64,000 nucleotides of DNA from an uncultured Desulfovibrio sp. (GTDB lineage: Bacteria; Desulfobacterota; Desulfovibrionia; Desulfovibrionales; Desulfovibrionaceae): contig CAJXYU010000001.1 of NCBI GenBank assembly GCA_913063155.1, forward strand, positions 806,001-870,000, written 5' to 3'. The translations under genes were made by a program, and so were the position numbers. Of the stretch, positions 8,781 to 16,369 are shown piece after piece (position 1 is the first letter of the stretch; every line of letters starts with the position of its first letter). The notes beneath the pieces were generated by a model. The model saw nothing but the letters and a program-made list of their open reading frames with translations, had not been told where the DNA came from and did no database searches.

Positions 8781-9434
8781 ATGCGGGTTATGATCGTTGA
8801 CGATCACCCCTTGCTGCGCGAGGGACTCAAGGCCATCGTCAATCAAACGGATCAATTTTCCGTGACCGCCGAAGCGGGTAGCGGCACCGAGGCCTTGAAT
8901 AGGGCGCTTGACCTGCGCCCGGACATCGTTCTCATGGATATTTCCATGCCGGACATGAACGGCATCCAAATCATGCGCGAACTGAGGGAAAAGCTTCCGG
9001 GCACTCGGTTCATCATTATCAGCATGCATTCGGAAGCGGACTACATTGTAGAGGCATTCCGGGCCGGAGCAGACGGCTACATGATCAAGGAGTCGGCAAC
9101 CGAACAGCTGGTTCAAGGGTTGGAGACCGTGGCCGGCGGCGGAAGGTTCCTGGACGCCGCCCTGTCCGGCGAAGTGCTTGACAGACTCATGAACTCCAAC
9201 GGCGAGTACGGCGATGTGATCTCCACCCTGACGACCAGGGAAAAGCAGGTCATGCGCCACGTCATCCAAGGTTTGAACACCAAGGAAATCGCCAAGGAAC
9301 TCTATATCAGCCCAAAAACCGTGGAGAACCACCGAACCCACATGATGAAGAAGCTCGGCTTCTCCAGCCCGGTGGAGCTTTTGCGCTTTGCTGCCCGGAC
9401 CGGGCTCATCAACCTGGACACCTGGTCCGCATAA
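8781..9434 (+). CDS. NarL/FixJ-family response regulator
   Basis: A 217-residue two-component regulator. The receiver domain (about 1-120) has the DD pair near the start (IVDDHP), the phospho-acceptor in VLMDISMPDMNG, and a Lys in MIKES. A LuxR-type helix-turn-helix (about 150-212) shows LTTREKQVMRHVIQG and KEIAKELYISPKTVENHR. It should bind DNA as a phosphorylated dimer. An AAGGGGA ribosome-binding site precedes the ATG. No partner kinase gene is adjacent in the same direction, so it is an orphan regulator here. Confidence 0.95.
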   Translation: MRVMIVDDHPLLREGLKAIVNQTDQFSVTAEAGSGTEALNRALDLRPDIVLMDISMPDMNGIQIMRELREKLPGTRFIIISMHSEADYIVEAFRAGADGYMIKESATEQLVQGLETVAGGGRFLDAALSGEVLDRLMNSNGEYGDVISTLTTREKQVMRHVIQGLNTKEIAKELYISPKTVENHRTHMMKKLGFSSPVELLRFAARTGLINLDTWSA

Positions 9435-9461
9435 TTTCTTCCGGCAGATGAATAAATATCA

Positions 9462-9494
9462 TGAAAAAGGCCGCCGACACATGTCGGCGGCCTG
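9462..9494 (-). terminator. Terminator between convergent genes
   Basis: A 12-bp G+C-rich inverted repeat (AGGCCGCCGACA at 9468-9479 with its complement at 9482-9493). The T-run lies on the minus strand, so it mainly ends the hsp20 operon, and it may stop the plus-strand regulator transcript as well. Confidence 0.8.
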
Positions 9495-9516
9495 AATTAT
9501 TCCGCAGGCGCTCCGC

Positions 9517-9882
9517 CTATTCCTGGGTTATCTGAATACGCTGAGGTTCCACCTCTTCCACTCGGGGCAGGCAGAGCTCCAGGACTCCGTTCTTCAGATT
9601 GGCTTTGATGCGGTCCCGGTCCACAATATCGGAAAGAGAAATCGTGCGCCGGTATTCACCGTTGCCAAACTGCATTTCCGTAAAGTTCTCGCCCTCGGCC
9701 GCATCGTAGGAAGTACGGCCCGTCACGGTGAGCTCGTCCTCCTGCAGGTCGATGACCAGATCCTCTTTTTCCACACCGGGCAAATCCATATAAATATAGA
9801 AACCGTCTTCCCGCTCCAGGATGTCCGTCACCGGGCGGTACTGAGTCAGGTTCTTGTCGTTCTTCTTCATCAGTTCGCTCAT
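9517..9882 (-). CDS. Hsp20/alpha-crystallin small heat-shock protein
   Basis: A 121-residue ATP-independent holdase chaperone. The alpha-crystallin domain covers about residues 14-110: the DLPGVEKEDL strand region and the conserved LKNGVLEL pattern near the end are visible. It lacks an obvious C-terminal I-x-I/V anchoring motif, though IQI near the C-terminus could serve. The start ATG at 9882 follows AAGGAGG. It is the second gene after another hsp20, with an 11-bp gap, so the two are almost certainly one operon and may form mixed oligomers. Confidence 0.92.
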   Translation of the reverse strand: MSELMKKNDKNLTQYRPVTDILEREDGFYIYMDLPGVEKEDLVIDLQEDELTVTGRTSYDAAEGENFTEMQFGNGEYRRTISLSDIVDRDRIKANLKNGVLELCLPRVEEVEPQRIQITQE

Positions 9883-9893
9883 GGCGGCCCTCC

Positions 9894-10307
9894 TTACTCG
9901 GCCTGGATGCTGATACTGCGGGGTTTGACCTCTTCGGTCTTGGGGAGGGCCACGGTGAGCAGACCGTTCTTCATGGCCGCCTCCACCCTGTCCCGGTCCA
10001 CCGGGACATGAAGGTTGATCACCCTGTGGAAAACTCCGGCCGGACGCTCCTGTCGAAAGTATTTTCCGTCCTCGGCCTTGCGTTCGCCTTTAATGACCAG
10101 AGTCTTGTCCGTGAGGGTCAGCTCTATGTCGTCGATGGCCACACCGGGGATTTCCGCACGCACGATGATGTTGTCGTCATCCTGGCTCAGGTTCAACGGA
10201 GGGTACGTCAGTCGACGCTGCCCGCCGAAACCGGGGCGCAGAAAATCCTCGAACAGCTTGTCGAACCGGTCAAACGGAGAATAGAGTGTGTTGAAATCCA
10301 AAACCAT
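9894..10307 (-). CDS. Hsp20/alpha-crystallin small heat-shock protein
   Basis: A 137-residue small heat-shock protein, first gene of the hsp20 pair. The N-terminus has the FDRFDKLFEDF helix typical of bacterial Hsp20. The alpha-crystallin domain (about 35-130) has AEIPGVAIDDIEL and ends with MKNGLLTVALPK. A terminal ISIQ sequence could be the I-x-I anchor. The ATG at 10307 is chosen because AAGGAGG stands 6-7 nt upstream; the frame extends to 10370, but that extension would overlap the promoter. Confidence 0.93.
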   Translation of the reverse strand: MVLDFNTLYSPFDRFDKLFEDFLRPGFGGQRRLTYPPLNLSQDDDNIIVRAEIPGVAIDDIELTLTDKTLVIKGERKAEDGKYFRQERPAGVFHRVINLHVPVDRDRVEAAMKNGLLTVALPKTEEVKPRSISIQAE

Positions 10308-10339
10308 ATCGTACCTCCTTGCAGTCTTTGCTGTATTGT

Positions 10340-10367
10340 AGAATAGAACAGCCCGAAAAGAAGTCAA
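10340..10367 (-). promoter_or_regulatory. Sigma-70-like promoter of the hsp20 operon
   Basis: On the minus strand, TTGACT (10367-10362) is followed after 16 nt by TATTCT (10345-10340), about 33 nt ahead of the hsp20 start. No heat-shock sigma-32 type pattern or CIRCE element was seen here. Confidence 0.55.
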
Positions 10368-10410
10368 CAACTGTGGAAAACAACAGTGTTATTTTTTCCG
10401 CCGCGCATGC

Positions 10411-10446
10411 AAAAAGCCCTGCCTCCGAAACGGGGGCAGGGCTTTG
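10411..10446 (-). terminator. Terminator after the Trm112-like gene
   Basis: An 11-bp stem, AAAGCCCTGCC (10413-10423) with GGCAGGGCTTT (10435-10445). Read on the minus strand it lies just after the zinc-ribbon gene and ends in a T-run, which separates that gene from the hsp20 operon. Confidence 0.8.
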
Positions 10447-10466
10447 AAAAACTTGCAAAACAGTAG

Positions 10467-10658
10467 TTACGACTTGCTGCCGGTCCAGTCCTTGTCCGAG
10501 ACGGCTTGGTCCACCAACATGATGGGAATCTCGTCCTTGACGGGATAGACCACTTCACACTTGGAGCAACGCAGACCGTCTTCCTTGGGGAGCAACTCAA
10601 GGTCGCCCTTGCATTCCGGGCAGGCCAATATTTCCAGCAATTCCTTGTTCAACGCCAT
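10467..10658 (-). CDS. Trm112-like zinc-ribbon protein
   Basis: A 63-residue protein of the Trm112/YcaR family. Two Cys pairs, CPEC (near residue 12) and CSKC (near 31), should bind one zinc. Family features LLEILACP at the start and YPV.DEIP.ML later are all present. In eukaryotes and archaea Trm112 activates methyltransferases; in bacteria the role is poorly known. The ATG at 10658 follows a GGAGGA site; an in-frame upstream start at 10715 has no such site and adds unrelated residues. Confidence 0.88.
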   Translation of the reverse strand: MALNKELLEILACPECKGDLELLPKEDGLRCSKCEVVYPVKDEIPIMLVDQAVSDKDWTGSKS

Positions 10659-10724
10659 GGTGTATATCCTCCAGATGATTGCTGCAGTCGGTTGTACCCA
10701 CGTCGGGGCAAACACGCAAGCCCG

Positions 10725-11687
10725 CTACAGCCGCACTTCGACTCCCCGCTCACCCAGCAGCCTGATGGCGAGTGCCGCCATCTTGTCCATGTCCGGCTTG
10801 GCCACTTGAGCGTCCGCCCTTACGGACTCGCCCTTGTGGCGCAACTCGTCGGTAATGATGGAGGAATACAGTATCACCGGCAGCTGTCCCAGTTCCGGGT
10901 CCTCCTTGATATTCTTAGTCAGGGTGAACCCGTCCATGCGCGGCATCTCTATGTCGGCGATGATGATGTCCAGGTAATCCCTGATGCTTTTGCCCTCCTC
11001 CGAAGCCTGCTCTTTGATGGTCAGCAGTTCCTCCAAGGCGTCCTGCCCCGTGTTGGTCAGCCGGATCTGAAAGTTGGCAGCCTCCAGATTGTTTTTAAGC
11101 ATGGCCCGGATAGTTGCCGAGTCGTCCGCCACCAAGGCGCGAAGCCGACGGGAAGCCTGCACGTCGCTGGTCCAGGCGGCCAGAGTGGAACTGGGGTCCA
11201 GATCGGACAATATGTGCTCCAGGTCCAGCAGCTGAATGAAATGTTCGTGGATGTCCACCAGGCCGATAATGGTATTTTGGTCAAAGGAGTTGAGAATGCC
11301 TTTGGGCGGGATGACCTCGGGCCAGCCCACACGATGGATTTCGGTAACCCCCGAGACCAGGAAGCCGGTCACGGACTGGCTGAACTCAGTGACGATGACC
11401 ACGTCGTCCCGGCCTTTGACCCGATCCATGCCCAGCCAGGTGGCCAGGTCGAGCACGGGCAGGATGTGCCCCCGCAGAGGAATGGTCCCCATGAAGCATG
11501 GATGCGGTGCAGACTCCGGCGGAGTCAGGTCCGGGCATTCGATGACCTGCATGACCTTGGCGACGTTGACGCCGAAATGGCAGGGGACCGGCTTACCGGT
11601 CTGACGATCGGGCTCATTAATGGAAAACTCAAGAATTTCCAATTCGTTGGTCCCTGTTTCCAGAAGAATTTCCTTCTTCGCTTCCAT
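10725..11687 (-). CDS. cheV: Chemotaxis protein CheV (CheW-REC)
   Basis: A 320-residue coupling protein. The CheW-like domain (about 1-165) includes FSIN...FGVNVAKVMQVIE and PLRGHILPVLDLATWLG. The receiver domain (about 185-310) has the acidic pair in VADDS, the phospho-acceptor in IIADIEMPRMDG and the Lys in VAKPD. CheV links receptors to CheA and tunes the response by phosphorylation. The ATG at 11687 is preferred over 11750 because GGAGG lies 6 nt upstream. No cheA or cheW is nearby; cheR is at 36.4 kb and a chemoreceptor at the window end. Confidence 0.92.
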   Translation of the reverse strand: MEAKKEILLETGTNELEILEFSINEPDRQTGKPVPCHFGVNVAKVMQVIECPDLTPPESAPHPCFMGTIPLRGHILPVLDLATWLGMDRVKGRDDVVIVTEFSQSVTGFLVSGVTEIHRVGWPEVIPPKGILNSFDQNTIIGLVDIHEHFIQLLDLEHILSDLDPSSTLAAWTSDVQASRRLRALVADDSATIRAMLKNNLEAANFQIRLTNTGQDALEELLTIKEQASEEGKSIRDYLDIIIADIEMPRMDGFTLTKNIKEDPELGQLPVILYSSIITDELRHKGESVRADAQVAKPDMDKMAALAIRLLGERGVEVRL

Positions 11688-11881
11688 GGCGGCCTCCACG
11701 GTTTGACAGAGGGGATTCAATTCCCCATATGCAGCAGTATATCGGTTCATGAAATGAAGGAAGTATAATCATCATGAACCCGGCACAGTGAGGATATGGA
11801 TTTTTGTGACGCATCCATGTACTCCAGAAGGGGCTGGAAAACAATACGGCATTTAGCAAGAAAATAATTATTCGAGGACTT

Positions 11882-12760
11882 ATGATGATTGATCTGCATA
11901 CCCACTCCACCGCATCCGACGGGACCGACAGCCCCCGTGAACTGATACGCAAGGCCTCGGAAATAGGACTTGAGGCCATTGCCCTTACCGACCACGATAC
12001 GCTTCAGGGGTTGTCCGAGGCCATGGAGGCGGGTAAAGAATTCGGTGTGGAAGTCATTCCCGGCTGCGAACTGAGCGTGGAATCCCCGGAAGGGGCCGGA
12101 TGGATCCACATCGTGGGCCTGTGGGTTCCCGAGGAGGCCGTACCGCTCCAAAAGGCCTTTGACTGGGTCATTGAAGGGCGTGAAACCCGTAACCATGAAA
12201 TCATCGCCAGGCTACGCAAGCTGGGCATCAATATTTCCTACGACAACGTGGTGGAGCGGGCGGGCGGCACCGTGGGCAGGCCGCACATCGCCCAGGAAAT
12301 GGTTTCCCTCGGCGTGGTCGAGGACATCCACCGCGCCTTCGGCGAATACTTGGGCGACAATGGAAAAGCCTACGTTCCCAAGCGCAAGCTGAGCCGCGAG
12401 CAGGCCCTCGGTGTGCTCAGGGAGGTGGGTGCAACCTCCATTCTGGCCCATCCATTCATGCTCGGTCCCTCTCCGGTCTTCGCCGAACACATCATCAAGG
12501 AACTCAAAGACATGGGTCTGGACGGCATCGAGGTGTTCTACACCGAGCACGACGGTCCGACCACGGATCTTTTCGCCCGTATCGCCCGGCAGTACGACCT
12601 GCTCATGAGCGGCGGGTCCGATTATCACGGCAGAGTCAAGCCCGGCACCAAACTGGCCGTGGGCAAAGACAACCTGAACATTCCCTACGAGTTGCTGGAG
12701 GGCATGAAAAATGTCCGGCGCGCCAAGGGCCTGTGGGTCACTGAACGAGTGAAGAGATAA
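11882..12760 (+). CDS. PHP-domain phosphoesterase (YciV/RNase AM-like)
   Basis: A 292-residue metal-dependent phosphoesterase. PHP motifs are clear: DLHTHSTASDG at the start, LTDHDT near 40, a Glu/His region around PGCE, ILAHP in the middle and SGGSDYHG near 240, which supply the trinuclear metal site. Relatives hydrolyse 3',5'-nucleoside bisphosphates or act as 5'-3' exonucleases on RNA ends. Start at 11882 (the next codon is also ATG) after a GAGG site. It overlaps nothing and sits one base ahead of the DUF362 gene, so the two share an operon. Confidence 0.9.
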   Translation: MMIDLHTHSTASDGTDSPRELIRKASEIGLEAIALTDHDTLQGLSEAMEAGKEFGVEVIPGCELSVESPEGAGWIHIVGLWVPEEAVPLQKAFDWVIEGRETRNHEIIARLRKLGINISYDNVVERAGGTVGRPHIAQEMVSLGVVEDIHRAFGEYLGDNGKAYVPKRKLSREQALGVLREVGATSILAHPFMLGPSPVFAEHIIKELKDMGLDGIEVFYTEHDGPTTDLFARIARQYDLLMSGGSDYHGRVKPGTKLAVGKDNLNIPYELLEGMKNVRRAKGLWVTERVKR

Positions 12761-12761
12761 G

Positions 12762-13520
12762 ATGAAAACTGCCGTCTGCATCGACTTCAAGGACTATACT
12801 TCCTCGGTGCCCGAGGCCATGGAAACCGCCGGTGCGCACGAAGTCCTGGCCGGACAGCAGCGGGTATTGCTCAAGCCCAATCTGGTCAACGCCTCTCCCT
12901 TTCCGGTAACCACTGCGCCTGAATTCGTCGGGCGGGTCCTGGAGTTCGTGCGTTCCTGCACGGACGGTGAAATCGTCATTGCCGAGGGATGCGGCGACGC
13001 CTGCCGGGAAACGGATGAAATCTTTGCGGCTTTGGGATATGACGCCCTGGCCCGGGAAACCGGCGTGAAACTCCTGGACCTCAACCACGCCCCGCTGGTG
13101 CGACGGGAAATCCCAGGCTGTGCCGTCTTCCCGGAAATGCATCTGCCCGAGGCGGCCTTCACCCACTGCATCATTTCCCTGCCGGTACTCAAGGCCCATT
13201 CCCTGGCCCGGATGACCGGCACCCTCAAGAACATGATGGGGTTTGCCCCTCCCTCCCACTACAGCGGAGGCGGATTGTGGAAAAAGGCCGCATTTCATGC
13301 CCGCATGCAGGCCTCCATCAAAGACCTCTGCTCCTATGTTTCCCCACACCTGACGGTTATGGACGCCAGCGTCGGCCTGGCCGAATATCACCTGGGCGGG
13401 GCCACCTGCGACCCGCCCGTGAACAAACTCATCGCCGGGACCGATTCCCTGGCCTGCGACCGGCTGGCCGCCGGACTACTCGGCCTGGACTGGCGGGACA
13501 TCGGACATTTGCTGGATTAA
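12762..13520 (+). CDS. DUF362 domain protein
   Basis: A 252-residue member of the DUF362 family. Visible family marks are LLKPNLV near residue 37, the LPVLKAHSLARMTG region and the KNMMGFAPP segment. Many relatives carry ferredoxin-type cysteine clusters at the C-terminus; this one has none, so it is the short form. The biochemical role is not established. It starts one nucleotide after the PHP gene stop codon, which implies translational coupling. Confidence 0.85.
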   Translation: MKTAVCIDFKDYTSSVPEAMETAGAHEVLAGQQRVLLKPNLVNASPFPVTTAPEFVGRVLEFVRSCTDGEIVIAEGCGDACRETDEIFAALGYDALARETGVKLLDLNHAPLVRREIPGCAVFPEMHLPEAAFTHCIISLPVLKAHSLARMTGTLKNMMGFAPPSHYSGGGLWKKAAFHARMQASIKDLCSYVSPHLTVMDASVGLAEYHLGGATCDPPVNKLIAGTDSLACDRLAAGLLGLDWRDIGHLLD

Positions 13521-13665
13521 CTTCCGTTTATCGTGCGCTTCCGCGCAAATACTCAGAGATAAACCAAATTCCCCTGTAGAACCGGTTTAACCTGCGCAGA
13601 CCAAAATCGGAGCTCTGTTTACCCTCAGTTTGGGCCGCACGGATGCGCACCTGAAGACCTCAGGT

Positions 13666-13938
13666 CTATTCCCGCCCCATCATGAACAACACCTCCCAGT
13701 TGAGAGGCGAGAGGCTGTCCCTGTTCCTGCTCTGAAGACACTCCCATCCCTCTTCACCGATCACGTTCACGGGAATCCGGTTCACAAACTGGCGGGCGTC
13801 GTCCCCGCAGCATTTGCAGGACCAACCACAGATGTCGCAGGTGCACCCGCCGGTCTTGATAAGTTCCTTGACCGTTCCGGCCTTGTCGCAACAACCGTCG
13901 CACAGGCGCAGAAACACGGTGGGAGTCTTCCGTTTCAT
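13666..13938 (-). CDS. Small cysteine-rich protein, unknown
   Basis: A 90-residue protein with ten Cys, nine of them in two clusters: C13, C16, C17 and C32, C34, C37, C41, C43, C44. This suggests one or two zinc or Fe-S sites, or a redox role. I do not recognise the family. The ATG at 13938 is used; an in-frame ATG at 13995 would overlap the upstream region of the divergent CULT gene, and neither has a strong ribosome-binding site. Cysteine clustering on this strand is not an accident of the opposite strand, which has no convincing gene here. It is divergent from the CULT gene with a 90-bp shared upstream region. Confidence 0.6.
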   Translation of the reverse strand: MKRKTPTVFLRLCDGCCDKAGTVKELIKTGGCTCDICGWSCKCCGDDARQFVNRIPVNVIGEEGWECLQSRNRDSLSPLNWEVLFMMGRE

Positions 13939-14027
13939 GGAAATCACGGTATACAGCCTTTCTCCCGCAAGCAATACTTCCCACAAGTCCCACAATGGGC
14001 TATCCTTATCCTGATGAGGAGTACTCT

Positions 14028-14462
14028 ATGCTGACGACGCACCACCACATCCCCCTGCAGTGCTTCAAGGAAGGCCTGGAGCCCCGGAAAGGGACGCCAA
14101 AGCCGGACGAGGAGTTAGACGACGGTTCCGGCGGCAACCGCATCATCATCTGCCGTTCCTGCGGCAATCGCATTACCCCTGCCAGTTCCGCCATCTCCAT
14201 GAACGGAAGCCACAAGCACACCTTTTTCAATCCCCACGGCTATGTCTTTGAGTTGGGCTGCTTTTCAACGGCCCCAGGCACCATCCGCATGGGCCAGGCG
14301 TCCGGCGAGTTCACCTGGTTCAGCGGCCACACCTGGCAGATCACGCTCTGCGGCCAATGCAACGTGCATATCGGCTGGTATTTCCAGGGTAATTCCAGCG
14401 GAAGTTTCTATGGCCTGATCCTACGGCAGCTAGCCGAGGTGGAAGATGAAAACGAATCATGA
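14028..14462 (+). CDS. Cereblon-type CULT-domain protein
   Basis: A 144-residue protein with a CULT domain (about 40-135), the thalidomide-binding fold of cereblon. Zinc ligands are C42-x2-C45 and C108-x2-C111. The three aromatic-cage tryptophans are W97, W103 and W117, with spacings of 6 and 14 that equal human CRBN W380, W386 and W400. NPHGYV starts at N68, 29 residues before the first Trp, as N351 is in CRBN. HIGW and FYGL follow as in the family. The position of CRBN H378 is Phe here. Bacterial single-domain CULT proteins are known, for example from Magnetospirillum, but their physiological role is not. The ATG at 14028 is picked for its GAGGAG site; the frame opens at 13995. No signal peptide is seen. 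Confidence 0.92.
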   Translation: MLTTHHHIPLQCFKEGLEPRKGTPKPDEELDDGSGGNRIIICRSCGNRITPASSAISMNGSHKHTFFNPHGYVFELGCFSTAPGTIRMGQASGEFTWFSGHTWQITLCGQCNVHIGWYFQGNSSGSFYGLILRQLAEVEDENES

Positions 14463-14639
14463 TCCGATACGCAGATACCCATGGGACAGAGCGCCGTAAG
14501 GGAAAACCCTTGATCGGGTCCTCCACTGCCCTATAAAAAACAACAAACAATTACAGCATGCCAACTGCTGGAAAATATTGCCTTTTAACCAACAATGCCC
14601 TACGCTTCTCCATAGAAATTCAACACCGGACACTGTGGC

Positions 14640-15449
14640 ATGAACAAAAGCGCACTTTTTATACTTGCCTTCTTTTCGGTCGTCATGATGACACCCCCCT
14701 CTTTGGCCCAGCCCAGGCAGAACCTGCTGCTGGTCTATGAGGACAAGCCCAACTCCAACCGGTTCCTGGGGTTCGGCACGGCCATCCCCAAGGAGAATCC
14801 GGGACTGACCGTGGAATTGTTGCGCATGACAGCCCAAAAACTGGGTATAAATCTCAAATTTCAACGCATGCCTTGGAAGCGCTGCGAATACATGGTCCAG
14901 CACGGGCTGGCCCATGGCATGTTCCACGCCAGCTACAACAGGGAACGCACCCAATACGCCCTCTATCCTATGAAGGACGGCAAGCCTGATCCCTCCCGAG
15001 CCGTGTTCACCCAATCCTATCACTTCTATGCGGCGAAACAGCGCCATGTGGAGTGGGATGGCCTGGAACTACGCAACCACGGGGCCAAGCCAGTGGGCAT
15101 CACATTGGGGTACTCCGTGGCCAAGGACCTTGATGAGCTCGACATCCGCTATGTGGAATTCGCAGACCAGGAAACCGGCCTGATCAGCCTTGTGGAAGAC
15201 CGCGTGGGCGCTTTGGCAGGGCTGGCCAACATGATGGACCCCGCCATCAAAGAAAGCAGCCACCGCTTTCAGACCGTGGAAAAACTTTTTCCCCCCATCA
15301 GGACTAAACCCTATTATGTGGTCTTTTCCCATACGCTGGCCAAAACCGATCCGACATTGCCCGACCGGTTCTGGAACACCATGAAAAAGATGGAGGGCTC
15401 CGCCGCCTTCAAGAAACGCATCAGATTCTATCAGCAAGCCCCGACTTGA
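14640..15449 (+). CDS. Periplasmic solute-binding protein-like, orphan
   Basis: A 269-residue secreted protein. The signal peptide (about 1-23) ends at SLAQP. The body resembles family 3 solute-binding proteins: GLTVELLRMTAQKLG, an FQRMPWKRCEYMVQ helix, ITLGYSVAKDL and LVEDRVGALAG. It is more divergent than the pair at the window start. No ABC transporter genes are adjacent, and upstream lies the CULT gene 177 bp away. The ligand is unknown. The start has only a weak CGGA site. Confidence 0.82.
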   Translation: MNKSALFILAFFSVVMMTPPSLAQPRQNLLLVYEDKPNSNRFLGFGTAIPKENPGLTVELLRMTAQKLGINLKFQRMPWKRCEYMVQHGLAHGMFHASYNRERTQYALYPMKDGKPDPSRAVFTQSYHFYAAKQRHVEWDGLELRNHGAKPVGITLGYSVAKDLDELDIRYVEFADQETGLISLVEDRVGALAGLANMMDPAIKESSHRFQTVEKLFPPIRTKPYYVVFSHTLAKTDPTLPDRFWNTMKKMEGSAAFKKRIRFYQQAPT

Positions 15450-15481
15450 CGCTCCGCCCGCCCCGGACCTACAACCCCAGC

Positions 15482-16108
15482 ATGCCCAGCCGTTACAGCA
15501 TTCCCGCCGTCTCCCGCCACCGCGTGGAGGAGGTCATCAAACGTTCGCGCTTCATCGCCACCCTGACCCATGTGGAATCCGTCGAGGAGGCCAGGGAATT
15601 CGTATCCGCCGTCAAGGAGGAATTTCCTGACGCCACCCACAACTGCTGGGCCTATGCGGCCGGTCCCCCGGGCGACACCGCCCATGTCGGCCTGAGCGAC
15701 GACGGCGAGCCCCACGGAACGGCTGGCAAACCCATGCTCAACACACTTCTGCACTCGAACGTGGGAGAAATCGCCTCCGTGGTCACCCGCTACTTCGGGG
15801 GCACGAAGCTGGGCACCGGCGGCCTGGTACGTGCCTATTCCGGCATGGTTTCGCTGGGTTTGGAATCTCTGGCCTGCAAAGAAAGAGTCGAAACCGCAAA
15901 GGTTCAGATCGTCATCTCCTACTCACACGTAACCCTCTTCAAAAGAATGCTTCCGGAGCATGAAGCGACAGTCCTGGAAGAACTTTTCGAGGCCGATGCC
16001 TCCTTTCTTGTGGAGCTTCCCGAAGAGCGTATTGCGGCCTTTGAAGAAGCCGTGGTGGAAATGACCAACGGGGAAACGCTTTTTTCCCCTTTGCATCCCC
16101 CAGCCTGA
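15482..16108 (+). CDS. IMPACT/YigZ family protein
   Basis: A 208-residue cytoplasmic protein of the UPF0029/IMPACT family. The N-terminal domain carries the signature DDGEPHGTAGKPML followed by VVTRYFGGTKLGTGGLVRAY; the C-terminal part is a ferredoxin-like domain. Eukaryotic IMPACT regulates translation through GCN1, while bacterial YigZ has no settled function. The ATG at 15482 starts close to the conserved SRHRVEEVIKRSRFIA. A TTG at 15446 would overlap the previous stop codon and is a possible alternative. Confidence 0.88.
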   Translation: MPSRYSIPAVSRHRVEEVIKRSRFIATLTHVESVEEAREFVSAVKEEFPDATHNCWAYAAGPPGDTAHVGLSDDGEPHGTAGKPMLNTLLHSNVGEIASVVTRYFGGTKLGTGGLVRAYSGMVSLGLESLACKERVETAKVQIVISYSHVTLFKRMLPEHEATVLEELFEADASFLVELPEERIAAFEEAVVEMTNGETLFSPLHPPA

Positions 16109-16369
16109 TTGCCATTTCTTTCATTCGAGAGTACAGCAGTACGAACTGGAACCCGCCTATGTTGCTGTTCGCTGTGGTTGTGAAAAGGCAATCATTCCAA
16201 AGCGACATAAGGTACAGCCGTACACAAGAGCACGGAAACCGCTTTTTGTCGGCATGCTGTTTTCCAGACCTGTGCGTCCGGAGCTTTCCGGGAGACGCTT
16301 GACATATGGACGAGGCCGAGCGCCGTGTGGGGCGGCGTGGAAACTCAACCAACCAAACTAGGGGGCTTT

